Assembly: GCF_932526225.1 (NCBI RefSeq)
Contig: NC_064045.1
Coordinates: forward strand, 930,001 to 994,000
Direction: 5' to 3'
Origin: Nematostella vectensis
Taxonomy: Eukaryota > Cnidaria > Anthozoa > Actiniaria > Edwardsiidae
DNA length: 64,000 bases
Part shown: positions 22,557 to 34,614 of the stretch, piece by piece
Numbering within the stretch: position 1 is the first letter of the stretch
Layout of the letters: the number at the start of each line of letters is the position of its first letter
Position numbers and translations under genes: made by a program
The notes under the pieces: generated by a model
The model's database searches: none
What the model was told of the DNA's origin: nothing
Seen by the model: the letters and a program-made list of their open reading frames with translations, nothing else

Positions 22557-23489
22557 GTGTTCTTTGTTGAAGGGAAGTCCCAAAACTTCTGGGTTGGACC
22601 GCATGTGGTACTTCTAAGAGCCTCTCGAGAGAACAAGCCTTATCTAGATTTTTTTGGTCCGTCCTGTCACGCCCAGGGCATGCACAAACACGTGTGGGCA
22701 CCAACCCCTATCACTTTTGTAATGGTCCTTCTTCCCTATCACAAGTCTGCTACTCATAACATTATGTGGTGTCATTGAGTAATGTACTCTAACATGAGAG
22801 AGAAAGCGTCTTTTGTTTTAATTTTATATTGAAACCTGAGTCAACAGGTGTAAAGTGTATTAACACTAGCTTTACACCTGTAAAATATCAACAACTATCT
22901 GTGATAGAAGTGGCTGGCGTAAAGACAGCTTGGCTTGCTTGAATCTCTGCCTTGTATTTGGATAGAAGTAGTTCTTTGATCTCGAACGGGTAAAGGGGCC
23001 CATGCAGGTTATTTTTTTTCACGGTATACACCTTATAATTATAATTGATGTCCATCGCAATCCCTGCTTCCTAAAGTTAGAGCCTAGTGCACCACTGGAT
23101 TTCAATGGACTCCGAGAAATTTTAAAATGCATACTGCTAGTTTTGCCGCTGTTAATTTAACGTATACCATTGTCTTGTCTCGCAAATAAATAATAAGAGA
23201 TACTTTATAAATTTCAATATATACAGAAATACTTTATATATAAATATAATATAAGAGTCGCCAGAGGGACTTTGAAGGCTTTTCCAAAAATGTGCTTATT
23301 ATACATGTACGACCTACTTTGGGTTTAGAAGTTTGTGAGAAGTCATTGAATATCTTATTCGGTTTTGATTTATCTGGTGTACTGACTAGTCCTGGTGCAG
23401 GTGCCAATGGCCAGATTAGAAGAATTCTGGGCTCTTGTCAAAGCCGTATTCGTTTTTTTTTTTTTTCTGTGTTTTGAATAGTCCACATG
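22557..23489 (+). repeat. Satellite unit 25, class T, 933 bp
   Basis: Longest unit, owing to a T14 tract and the long GATTTATCTGGTG form at its end. GTCATTGAG creates a premature stop in the open frame. Private GTCTTGTCTCGC and GAGTCGCCAGAG. Confidence 0.96.
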
Positions 23490-24417
23490 GTGTTCTTTGT
23501 TAAAGGGAAGTCTCAAAACTTCTGGGTTGGACCGCATGTGGTACTTCTAAGAGCCTCTCGAGAGAACAAGCCTTATCTAGATTTTTTTGGTCCGTCCTGT
23601 CACGCCCAGGGCATGCACAAACACGTGTGGGCACCAACCCCTATCACTTTTGTAATGGTCCTTCTTCCCTATCACAAGTCTGCTACTCATAACATTATGT
23701 GGTGTCATGGAGTAATGTACTCTAACATGAGAGAGAAAGCGTCTTTTGTTTTCATTTTATATTGAAACCTGTGTCAACAGGTGTAAAGTGTATTAACACT
23801 AGCTTTACACCTGTAAAATATCAGCAACTATCTGTGATAGAAGTGGCTGGCGTAATGACAGCTTGGCTTGCTTGAATCTCTGCCTTGTATTTGGCTAGAA
23901 CTAGTTCTTTGATCTCGAACGGGTAAAGGGGCCCATGCAGGTTATTTCTTTTCACGATATACACCTTATAATTATAATTGATGTCCATCGCAATCCCTCC
24001 TTCCTGAAGATAGAGCCTAGTGCACCACTGGAGTCCAATGGACTCCGTGAAATTTAAAAATGCATACCGCTAGTTTTGCCGCTGTTAATTTATCATATAC
24101 CATTGTCTGGTCTCGCAAATAAATAATAAGAGATACATTATATATTTCAATATATACAGAAATACTTTATATGTTAATATAATATAAGAGTCTCCAGAGG
24201 GACTTTGAAGGCTGTTCCAAAACTGTGCTTATTATACATGTACGACCTACTTTGGGTTTAGAAGTTTGTGAGAAGTCATTGAATATCTTATTCGGTTTTG
24301 ATTCTCTGGTTACTGACAAGTCCTGGTGCATGTGCTAATGGCCAGATTAGAAGAGTTCTGGGCTCTTGTCAAAGTCGTATTCGTTTTTTTTTTTCGGTGT
24401 TTTGAATAGTCCACATG
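23490..24417 (+). repeat. Satellite unit 26, class N (R-like), 928 bp
   Basis: TTAAAGGG start, TTTTCATTTTAT, TTATTTCTTTTC and CCTGAAGATAG; R-like 3' end with TATGTT. Confidence 0.95.
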
Positions 24418-25345
24418 GTGTTCTTTGTTGAAGGGAAGTCTCAAAACTTCTGGGTTGGACCGCATGTGGTACTTCTAAGAGCCTCTCGAGAGAACAAGCC
24501 TTATCTAGATCTTTTTGGTCCGTCCTGTCACGCCCAGGGCATGCACAAACACGTGTGGGCACCAACCCCTATCACTTTTGTAATGGTCCTTCTTCCCTAT
24601 CACAAGTCTGCTACTCATAACATTATGTGGTGTCATGGAGTAATGTACTCTAACATGAGAGAGAAAGCGTCTTTTGTTTTAATTTTATATTGAAACCTGA
24701 GTCAACAGGTGTAAAGTGTATTAACACTAGCTTTACACCTGTAAAATATCAGCAACTATCTGTGATAGAAGTGGATGGCGTAAAGACAGCTTGGATTGCT
24801 TGAATCTCTGCCTTGTATTTGGATAGAAGTAGTTCTTTGATCTCGAACGGGTAAAGGGGCCCATGCAGGTTATTTTTTTCACGGTATACACCTTATAATT
24901 ATAATTGATGTCCATCGCAATCCCTCCTTCCTGAAGATAGAGCCTAGTGCACCACTGGAGTCCAATGGACTCCGTGAAATTTAAAAATGCATACCGCTAG
25001 TTTTGCCGCTGTTAATTTATCATATACCATTGTCTGGTCTCGCAAATAAATAATAAGAGATACATTATATATTTCAATATATACAGAAATACTTTATATG
25101 TTAATATAATATAAGAGTCTCCAGAGGGACTTTGAAGGCTGTTCCAAAACTGTGCTTATTATACATGTACGACCTACTTTGGGTTTAGAAGTTTGTGAGA
25201 AGTCATTGAATATCTTATTCGGTTTTGATTCTCTGGTTACTGACAAGTCCTGGTGCAGGTGCCAATGGCCAGATTAGAAGAATTCTGGGCTCTTGTCAAA
25301 GTCGTATTCGTTTTTTGTTTTTCGGTGTATTGAAGAGTCCACATA
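24418..25345 (+). repeat. Satellite unit 27, T/R mosaic, 928 bp
   Basis: T-type middle (GGATAGAAGTAG, CACGGTAT) joined to CCTGAAGATAG and an R-like end. Private GTGGATGGCG and TTGGATTGC. The tract before the next unit is T6GT5. Confidence 0.95.
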
Positions 25346-26276
25346 GTGTTCTTTGTTGAAGGGAAGTCTCAAAACTTCTGGGTTGGACCGCATATGGTAC
25401 TTTTAAGAGCCTCTCGAGAGAACAAGCCTTATCTAGATTTTTTTGGTCGTACCTGTCACGCCGAGGGCATGCACAAACACGTGAGGGCACCAACCCCCAT
25501 CACTTTTGTAATGGTCCTTCTTCCTTATCACAAGTCTGCTACTCATAACATTATGTGGTGTCATGGAGTAATGTACTCTTACATGAGAGAGAAAGCGTCT
25601 TTTGTTTTAATTTTATATTGAAACCTGAGTCAACAGGTGTAAAGTGTATTAACACTAGCTTTACACCTGTAAAATATCAGCAACTATCTGTGATAGAAGT
25701 GGCTGGCGTAAAGACAGCTTGGCTTGCTTGAATCTCTGCCTTGTATTTGGATAGAACTAGTTCTTTGATCTCGAACGGGTAAAGGGGCCCATGCAGGTTA
25801 TTTTTTTTCACGATATACACCTTATAATTATAATTGATGTCCATCGCAATCCCTGCTTCCTAAAGTTAGAGCCTAGTGCACCACTGGAGTCCAATGGACT
25901 CCGAGAAATTTAAAAATTCATACTGCTAGTTTTGCCGCTGTTAATTTAACATATACCATTGTCTGGTGTTGCAAATAAATAATAAGAGATACTTTATACA
26001 TTTCAATATATACAGAAATACTTTATATATTAATATAATATAAGAGTCTCCAGAGGGACTTTGAAGGCTGTTCCAAAAATGTGCTTATTATACATGTACG
26101 ACCTACTTTGGGTTTAGAAGTTTGTGAGAAGTCATTGAATATCTTATTCGGTTTTGATTTATCTGGTGTACTGACTAGTCCTGGTGCAGGTGCCAATGGC
26201 CAGATTAGAAGAGTTCTGGGCTCTTGTCAAAGTCATATTCGTTTTTTATTTTTCGGTGTATTGAATAGTCCACATG
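25346..26276 (+). repeat. Satellite unit 28, class L, 931 bp
   Basis: TGAAGAGTCC entry and GGTCGTACC are shared only with unit 57, 26,878 bp away. GTGTTGC at the 3' end is shared with units 37, 48 and 57. Confidence 0.96.
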
Positions 26277-27188
26277 GTGTTCTTTGTTAAAGGGAAGTCT
26301 CAAAACTTCTGGGTTGGACCGCATATGGTACTTCTAAGAGCCTCTCGAGAGAACCAGCCTTATCTAGATTTTTTTGGTCCGTCCTGTCACGCCCAGGGCA
26401 TGCACAAACACGTGTGGGCCCCACCCACCATCACTTTTGTAATGGTCCCTCTTCCTTATCACAAGTCTGGTACTCTTAACATGGAGTAATGTACTCTTAC
26501 ATGAGAGAGAAAGCGTCTTTTGTTTTAATTTTATATTGAAACCTGTGTCAACAGGTGTAAAGTGTATTAACACTAGCTTTACACCTATAAAATATCAACA
26601 ACTATCTGTGATAGAAGTGGCTGGCGTAATGACAGCTTGGCTTGCTTGAATCTGTCTTGTATTTGGCTAGAACTAGTTCTTTGATCTCGAACGGGTAAAG
26701 GGGCCCATGCAGGTTATTTTTTTTCATTATATACACCTTATAATTATAATTGATGTCCATCGCAATCCCTGCTTCCTAAAGTTAGAGCCTAGTGCACCAC
26801 TGGAGTCTAATGGACTCCGAGAAATTTAAAAATGCATACTGCTAGTTTTGCCGCTGTTAATTTATCATATACCATTGTCTGGTCTCGCAAATAAATAATA
26901 AGAGATACATTATATATTTCAATATATACAGAAATACTTTATATATTAATATAATATAAGAGTCTCCAGAGGGACTTTGAAGGCTGTTCCAAAACTGTGC
27001 TTATTATACATGTACGACCTACTTTTGGTTTAGAAGTTTGTGAGAAGTCATTGAATATCTTATTCGGTTTTGATTCTCTGGTTACTGACAAGTCCTGGTG
27101 CAGGTGCTAATGGCCAGATTAGAAGAGTTCTGGGCTCTTGTCAAAGTCGTATTCGTTTTTTTTTTCTGTGTTTTGAATAGTCCACATG
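26277..27188 (+). repeat. Satellite unit 29, class D, 912 bp
   Basis: First unit with the 13-bp deletion (AAC|ATGGAG). GGGCCCCACCC, CTGTCTTG, private TCATTATATAC, GAGTCTAATGG, then CTTTTGGTTTAG. Confidence 0.96.
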
Positions 27189-28120
27189 GTGTTCTTTGTT
27201 GAAGGGAAGTCTCAAAACTTCTGGGTTGGACCGCATGTGGTACTTCTAAGAGCCTCTCGAGAGAACAAGCCTTATCTAGATTTTTTTGGTCCGTCCTGTC
27301 ACGCCCAGGGCATGCACAAACACGTGTGGGCACCAACCCCTATCACTTTTGTAATGGTCCTTCTTCCCTATCACAAGTCTGCTACTCATAACATTATGTG
27401 GTGTCATGGAGTAATGTACTCTTACATGAGAGAGAAAGCGTCTTTTGTTTTAATTTTATATTGAAACCTGTGTCAACAGGTGTAAAGTGTATTAACACTA
27501 GCTTTACACCTGTAAAATATCAGCAACTATCTGTGATAGAAGTGGCTGGCGTAATGACAGCTTGGCTTGCTTGAATCTCTGCCTTGTATTTGGATAGAAC
27601 TAGTTCTTTGATCTCGAACGGGTAAAGGGGCCCATGCAGGTTATTTTTTTTTCACGATATACATCTTATAATTATAATTGATTTCGATCGCAATCCCTGC
27701 TTCCTAAAGTTAGAGCCTAGTGCACCACTGGAGTCCAATGGACTCCGAGAAATTTAAAAATTCATAATGCTAGTTTTGCCGCTGTTAATTTAACATATAC
27801 CATTGTCTGGTCTTGCAAATAAATAATAAGAGATACTTTATACATTTCAATATATACAGAAATACTTTATATATTAATATAATATAAGAGTCTCCAGAGG
27901 GACTTTGAAGGCTGTTCCAAAAATTTGCTTATTATACATGTACGACCTACTTTGGGTTTAGAAGTTTGTGAGAAGTCATTGAATATCTTATTCGGTTTTG
28001 ATTTATCTGGTGTACTGACTAGTCCTGGTGCAGGTGCCAATGGCCAGATTAGAAGAGTTCTGGGCTCTTGTCAAAGTCGTATTCGTTTTTTATTTTTCGG
28101 TGTATTGAATAGTCCACATG
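27189..28120 (+). repeat. Satellite unit 30, class F, 932 bp
   Basis: GATTTCGATCGC, TACATCTT and CATAATGCT are shared with unit 41. Ends with AAAATTTGC and the GATTTATCTGGTG form. Confidence 0.96.
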
Positions 28121-29052
28121 GTGTTCTTTGTTAAAGGGAAGTCTCAAAACTTCTGGGTTGGACCGCATGTGGTACTTCTAAGAGCCTCTCGAGAAAACAA
28201 GCCTTATCTAGATTTTTTTGGTCCGTCCTGTCACGCCCAGGGCATGCACAAACACGTGTGGGCACCAACCCCTATCACTTTTGTAATGGTCCTTCTTCCC
28301 TATCACAAGTCTGCTACTCATAACATTATGTGGTGTCATGGAGTAATGTACTCTAACATGAGAGAGAAAGCGTCTTTTGTTTTAATTTTATATTGAAACC
28401 TGAGTCAACAGGTGTAAAGTGTATTAACACTAGCTTTACACCTGTAAAATATCAGCAACTATCTGTGATAGAAGTGGCTGGCGTAAAGACAGCTTGGCTT
28501 GCTTGAATCTCTGCCTTGTATTTGGATAGAACTAGTTCTTTGATCTCGAACGGGTAAAGGGGCCCATGCAGGTTTCTTTTTTTTTCACGCTATACACCTT
28601 ATAATTATAATTGATGTCCATCGCAATCCCTGCTTCCTAAAGTTAGAGCCTAGTGCACCACTGGAGTCCAATGGACTCCGAGAAATTTAAAAATTCATAC
28701 TGCTAGTTTTCCCGCTGTTAATTTAACATATACCATTGTCTGGTCTTGCAAATAAATAATAAGAAATACTTTATACATTTCAATATATACAGAAATACTT
28801 TGTATATTAATATAATATAAGAGTCTCCAGAGGGACTTTGAAGGCTATTCCAAAAATGTGCTTATTATACATGTACGACCTACTTTGGGTTTAGAAGTTT
28901 GTTAGAAGTCATTGAATATCTTATTCGGTTTTGATTCTCTGGTGTACTGACTAGTCCTGGTGCAGGTGCCAATGGCCAGATTAGAAGAATTCTGGGCTCT
29001 TGTCAAAGTCGTATTCGTTTTTTATTTTTCGGTGTATTGAATAGTCCACATA
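28121..29052 (+). repeat. Satellite unit 31, class G, 932 bp
   Basis: CTCGAGAAAAC, CAGGTTTC, CACGCTAT, AAGAAATAC, GGCTATTCC and TTTGTTAGAAG are shared only with unit 42. Confidence 0.96.
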
Positions 29053-29984
29053 GTGTTCTTTGTTGAAGGGAAGTCTCAAAACTTCTGGGTTGGACCGCAT
29101 ATGGTACTTCTAAGAGCCTCTCGAGAGAACCAGCCTTATCTAGATTTTTTTGGTCCGTCCTGTCACGCCCAGGGCATGCACAAACACGTGTGGGCCTCAC
29201 CCCCCATCACTTTTGTAATGGTCCTTCCTCCTTATCACAAGTCTGCTACTCATAACATTATGTGGTGTCATGGAGTAATGTACTCTTACATGAGAGAAAA
29301 AGCGTCTTTTGTTTTAATTTTATATTGAAACCTGAGTCAACAGGTGTAAAGTGTATTAACACTAGCTTTACACCTGTAAAATATCAGCAACTACCTGTGA
29401 TAGAAGTGGCTGGCGTAAAGACAGCTTGGCTTGCTTGAATCTCTGCGTTGTATTTGGATAGAACTAGTTCTTTGATCTCGAACGGGTAAAGGGGCCCATG
29501 CAGGTTATTTTTTTTCACGATATACACCTTATAATTATAATTGATGTCCATCGCAATCCCTGCTTCCTAAAGTTAGAGCCTAGTGCACCACTGGAGTCCA
29601 ATGGACTCCGAGAAATTTAAAAATTCATACTGCTAGTTTTGCCGCTGTTAATTTAACATATACCATTGTCTGGTCTTGCAAATAAATAATAAGAGATACT
29701 TTATACATTTCAATATATACAGAAATACTTTATATATTAATATAATATAAGAGTCTCCAGAGGGACTTTGAAGGCTGTTCCAAAAATGTGCTTATTATAC
29801 ATGTACGACCTACTTTGGGTTTAGAAGTTTGTGAGAAGTCATTGAATATCTTATTCGGTTTTGATTTATCTGGTGTACTGACTAGTCCTGGTGCAGGTGC
29901 CAATGGCCAGATTAGAAGAGTTCTGGGCTCTTGTCAAAGTCGTATTCGTTTTTTTATTTTTCGGTGTATTGAATAGTCCACATG
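29053..29984 (+). repeat. Satellite unit 32, class H, 932 bp
   Basis: GGCCTCACCCCC, GAGAAAAAGCG, CTACCTGTG and CTCTGCGTTG. Ends in T7AT5. Paired with unit 43. Confidence 0.96.
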
Positions 29985-30908
29985 GTGTTCTTTGTTAAAG
30001 AAAAGTCTCAAAACTTCTGGGTTGGACCGCATATGGTACTTCTAAGAGCCTCTCGAGAGAACCAGCCTTAACTAGATTTTTTTGGTCCGTCCTGTCACGC
30101 CCAGGGCATGCACAAACACGTGTGGGCCGCACCCACCATCACTTTTGTAATGGTCCCTCTTCCTTATCACAAGTCTGGTACTCTTAACATTATGTGGTGT
30201 CATGGAGTAATGTACTCTTACATGAGAGAGAAAGCGTCTTTTGTTTTAATTTTATATTGAAACCTGTGTCAACAGGTGTAAAGTGTATTAACACTAGCTT
30301 TACACCTATAAAATATCAACAACTATCTGTGATAGAAGTGGCTGGCGTAATGACAGCTTGGCTTGCTTGAATCTGTCTTGTATTTGGCTAGAACTAGTTC
30401 TTTGATTTTGAACGGGTAAAGGGGCCCATGCAGGTTATTTTTTTTCACGATATACACCTTATAATTATAATTGATGTCCATCGCAATCCCTGCTTCCTAA
30501 AGTTAGAGCCTAGTGCACCACTGTAGTCCAATGGACTCCGAGAAATTTAAAAATGCATACTGCTAGTTATGCCGCTGTTAATGTATCATATACCATTGTC
30601 TGGTCTCGCAAATAAATAATAAGAGATACATTATATATTTCAATATATACAGAAATACTTTATATATTAATATAATATAAGAGTCTCCAGAGGGACTTTG
30701 AAGGCTGTTCCAAAACTGTGCTTATTATACATGTACGACCTACTTTGGGTTTAGAAGTTTGTGAGAAGTCATTGAATATCTTATTCGGTTTTGATTCTCT
30801 GGTTACTGACAAGTCCTGGTGCAGGTGCTAATGGCCAGATTAGAAGAGTTCTGGGCTCTTGTCAAAGTCGTATTCGTTTTTTTTTCTGTGTTTTGAATAG
30901 TCCACATG
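29985..30908 (+). repeat. Satellite unit 33, class A, 924 bp
   Basis: TTAAAGAAAAG, CCTTAACTAG (stop in the open frame), GATTTTGAAC, AGTTATGCC and AATGTATCAT. Private CTGTAGTCC. Confidence 0.96.
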
Positions 30909-31837
30909 GTGTTCTTTGTTGAAGGGAAGTCTCAAAACTTCTGGGTTGGACCGCATGTGGTACTTCTAAGAGCCTCTCGAGAGAACAAGCCTTATCTAGA
31001 TTTTTTTGGTCCGTCCTGTCACGCCCAGGGCATGCACAAACACGTGTGGGCACCAACCCCTATCACTTTTGTAATGGTCCTTCTTCCCTATCACAAGTCT
31101 GCTACTCATAACATTATGTGGTGTCATGGAGTAATGTACTCTAACATGAGACAGAAAGCGTCTTTTGTTTTAATTTTATATTGAAACCTGTGTCAACAGG
31201 TGTAAAGTGTATTAACACTAGCTTTACACCTGTAAAATATCAGCAACTATCTGTGATAGAAGTGGCTGGCGTAATGACAGCTTGGCTTGCTTGAATCTCT
31301 GCCTTGTATTTGGCTAGAACTAGTTCTTTGATCTCGAACGGGTAAAGGGGCCCATGCAGGTTAATTTTTTTCACGATATACACCTTATAATTATAATTGA
31401 TGTCCATCGCAATCCCTGCTTCCTAAAGTTAGAGCCTAGTGCACCACTGGAGTCTAATGGACTCCGAGAAATTTAAAAATGCATACTGCTAGTTATGCCG
31501 CTGTTAATTTATCATATACCATTGTCTGGTCTCGCAAATAAATAATAAGAGATACATTATATATTTCAATATATACAGAAATACTTTATATATTAATATA
31601 ATATAAGAGTCTCCAGAGGGACTTTGAAGGCTGTTCCAAAACTGTGCTTATTATACATGTACGACCTACTTTGGGTTTAGAAGTTTGTGAGAAGTCATTG
31701 AATATCTTATTCGGTTTTGATTCTCTGGTTACTGACAAGTCCTGGTGCAGGTGCCAATGGCCAGATTAGAAGAATTCTGGGCTCTTGTCAAAGTCGTATT
31801 CGTTTTTTATTTTTCGGTGTATTGAATAGTCCACATA
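30909..31837 (+). repeat. Satellite unit 34, class B, 929 bp
   Basis: GAGACAGAAAG, GGTTAATTTTTTTC, GAGTCTAATGG and AGTTATGCC; end switches to AGAATTC, T6AT5 and CATAGTG. Confidence 0.96.
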
Positions 31838-32769
31838 GTGTTCTTTGTTGAAGGGAAGTCTCAAAACTTCTGGGTTGGACCGCATGTGGTACTTCTAAGA
31901 GCCTCTCGAGAGAACAAGCCTTATCTAGATTTTTTTGGTCCGTCCTGTCACGCCCAGGGCATGCACAAACACGTGTGGGCACCAACCCCTATCACTTTTG
32001 TAATGGTCCTTCTTCCCTATCACAAGTCTGCTACTCATAACATTATGTGGTGTCATGGAGTAATGTACTCTAACATGAGACAGAAAGCGTCTTTTGTTTT
32101 AATTTTATATTGAAACCTGTGTCAACAGGTGTAAAGTGTATTAACACTAGCTTTACACCTGTAAAATATCAGCAACTATCTGTGATAGAAGTGGCTGGCG
32201 TAATGACAGCTTGGCTTGCTTGAATCTCTGCCTTGTATTTGGCTAGAACTAGTTCTTTGATCTCGAACGAGTAAAGGGGCCCATGCAGGTTATTTTTTTT
32301 CACGATATACACCTTATAATTATAATTGATGTCCATCGCAATCCCTGCTTCCTAAAGTTATAGCCTAGTGCACCACTGGATTTCAATGGACTCCGAGAAA
32401 TTTAAAAATGCATACTGCTAGTTTTGCCGCTGTTAATTTAACGTATACCATTGTCTGGTCTTGCAAATAAATAATAAGAGATACTTTATACATTTCAATA
32501 TATACAGAAATACTTTATATATTAATATAATATAAGAGTCTCCAGAGGGACTGTGAAGGCTGTTCCAAAAATGTGCTTATTATACATGTACGACCTACTT
32601 TGGGTTTGAAAGTTTGTGAGAAGTCATTGAATATCTTATTCGGTTTTGATTTATCTGGTGTACTGACTAGTCCTGGTGCAGGTGCCAATGGCCAGATTAG
32701 AAGAGTTCTGGGCTCTTGTCAAAGTCGTATTCGTTTTTTTATTTTTCGGTGTATTGAATAGTCCACATG
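31838..32769 (+). repeat. Satellite unit 35, class C, 932 bp
   Basis: GAGACAGAAAG, CGAACGAGTAAAG, AGTTATAGCC, GATTTCAATGG, TTAACGTATAC, GGGACTGTGAAGG and GGGTTTGAAAG. Confidence 0.96.
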
Positions 32770-33683
32770 GTGTTCTTTGTTAAAGGGAAGTCTCAAAACT
32801 TCTGGGTTGGACCGCATATGGTACTTCTAAGAGCCTCTCAAGAGAACCAGCCTTATCTAGATTTTTTTGGTCCGTCCTGTCACGCCCAGGGCATGCACAA
32901 ACACGTGTGGGCCCCACCCACCATCACTTTTGTAATGGTCCCTCTTCCTTATCACAAGTCTGGTACTCTTAACATGGAGTAATGTACTCTTACATGAGAG
33001 AGAAAGCGTCTTTTGTTTTAATTTTATATTGAAACCTGAGTCAACAGGTGTAAAGTGTATTAACACTAGCTTTACACCTATAAAATATCAACAACTATCT
33101 GTGATAGAAGTGGCTGGCGTAATGACAGCTTGGCTTGCTTGAATCTGTCTTGTATTTGGCTAGAACTAGTTCTTTGATCTCGAACGGGTAAAGGGGCCCA
33201 TGCAGGTTATTTTTTTTCACGATATACACCTTATAATTATAATTGATGTCCATCGCAATCCCTGCTTCCTAAAGTTAGAGCCTAGTGCACCACTGGAGTC
33301 CAATGGACTCCGAGAAATTTAAAAATGCATACTGCTAGTTTTGCCGCTGTTAATTTATCATATACCATTGTCTGGTCTCGCAAATAAATAATAAGAGATA
33401 CATTATATATTTCAATATATACAGAAATACTTTATATATTAATATAATATAAGAGTCTCCAGAGGGACTTTGAAGGCTGTTCCAAAACTGTGCTTATTAT
33501 ACATGTACGACCTACTTTGAGTTTAGAAGTTTGTGAGAAGTCATTGAATATCTTATTCGGTTTTGATTCTCTGGTTACTGACAAGTCCTGGTGCAGGTGC
33601 TAATGGCCAGATTAGAAGAGTTCTGGGCTCTTGTCAAAGTCGTATTCGTTTTTTTTTTTTCTGTGTTTTGAATAATCCACATG
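32770..33683 (+). repeat. Satellite unit 36, class D, 914 bp
   Basis: 13-bp deletion, GGGCCCCACCC, CTGTCTTG and following ACTTTGAGTTTAG. CTCTCAAGAG is a G-to-A change at the same palindrome CpG that is C-to-T in unit 20. Confidence 0.96.
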
Positions 33684-34614
33684 GTGTTCTTTGTTGAAGG
33701 GAAGTCTCAAAACTTCTGGGTTGGACCGCATGTGGTACTTCTAAGAGCCTCTCGAGAGAACAAGCCTTATCTAGATTTTTTTGGTCCGTCCTGTCACGCC
33801 CAGGGCATGCACAAACACGTGTGGGCACCAACCCCTATCACTTTTGTAATGGTCCTTCTTCCCTATCACAAGTCTGCTACTCATAACATTATGTGGTGTC
33901 ATGGAGTAATGTACTCTAACATGAGAGAGAAAGCGTCTTTTGTTTTAATTTTATATTGAAACCTGAGTCAACAGGTGTAAAGTGTATTAACACTAGCTTT
34001 ACACCTGTAAAATATCAGCAACTACCTGTGATAGAAGTGGCTGGCGTAAAGACAGCTTGGCTTGCTTGAATCTCTGCCTTGTATTTGGATAGAACTAGTT
34101 CTTTGATCTCGAACGGGTAAAGGGGCCCATGCAGGTTATTTTTTTTCACGATATACACCTTATAATTATAATTGATGTCCATCGCAATCCCTGCTTCCTA
34201 AAGTTAGAGCCTAGTGCACCACTGGAGTCCAATGGACTCCGAGAAATTTAAAAATTCATACTGCTAGTTTTACCGCTGTTAATTTAACATATACCATTGT
34301 CTGGTGTTGCAAATAAATAATAAGAGATACTTTATACATTTCAATATATACAGAAATACTTTATATATTAATATAATATAAGAGTCTCCAGAGGGACTTT
34401 GAAGGCTGTTCCAAAAATGTGCTTATTATACATGTACGACCTACTTTGGGTTTAGAAGTTTGTGAGAAGTCATTGAATATCTTATTCGGTTTTGATTTAT
34501 CTGGTGTACTGACTAGTCCTGGTGCAGGTGCCAATGGCCAGATTAGAAGAGTTCTGGGCTCTTGTCAAAGTCGTATTCGTTTTTTATTTTTCGGTGTATT
34601 GAATAGTCCACATG
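33684..34614 (+). repeat. Satellite unit 37, class E, 931 bp
   Basis: Preceded by GAATAATCC and a T12 tract. CCTGAGTC, CTACCTGTG, GTAAAGAC and GTGTTGC. Private TTTTACCGC. Confidence 0.96.

Larger units (their letters stand above)
24900..28120 (+). repeat. L-D-F block, copy 2 (with 13-bp deletion)
   Basis: Counterpart of 15600-18844. It carries the first 13-bp deletion seen in the window (junction 26480/26481) and GGGCCCCACCC in place of GGGCCGCACCC. The deletion therefore arose in a D-type unit after the two blocks separated, or was brought in by conversion. Confidence 0.82.
29985..34614 (+). repeat. Pentamer HOR A-B-C-D-E, copy 1
   Basis: Units 33-37 with lengths 924, 929, 932, 914 and 931 bp. 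The same order and nearly the same lengths recur at 40181 and 55016, and truncated at 44812 and 59647. D carries the 13-bp deletion, A an in-frame stop plus GATTTTGAAC, B and C the GAGACAGAAAG variant. Confidence 0.93.
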
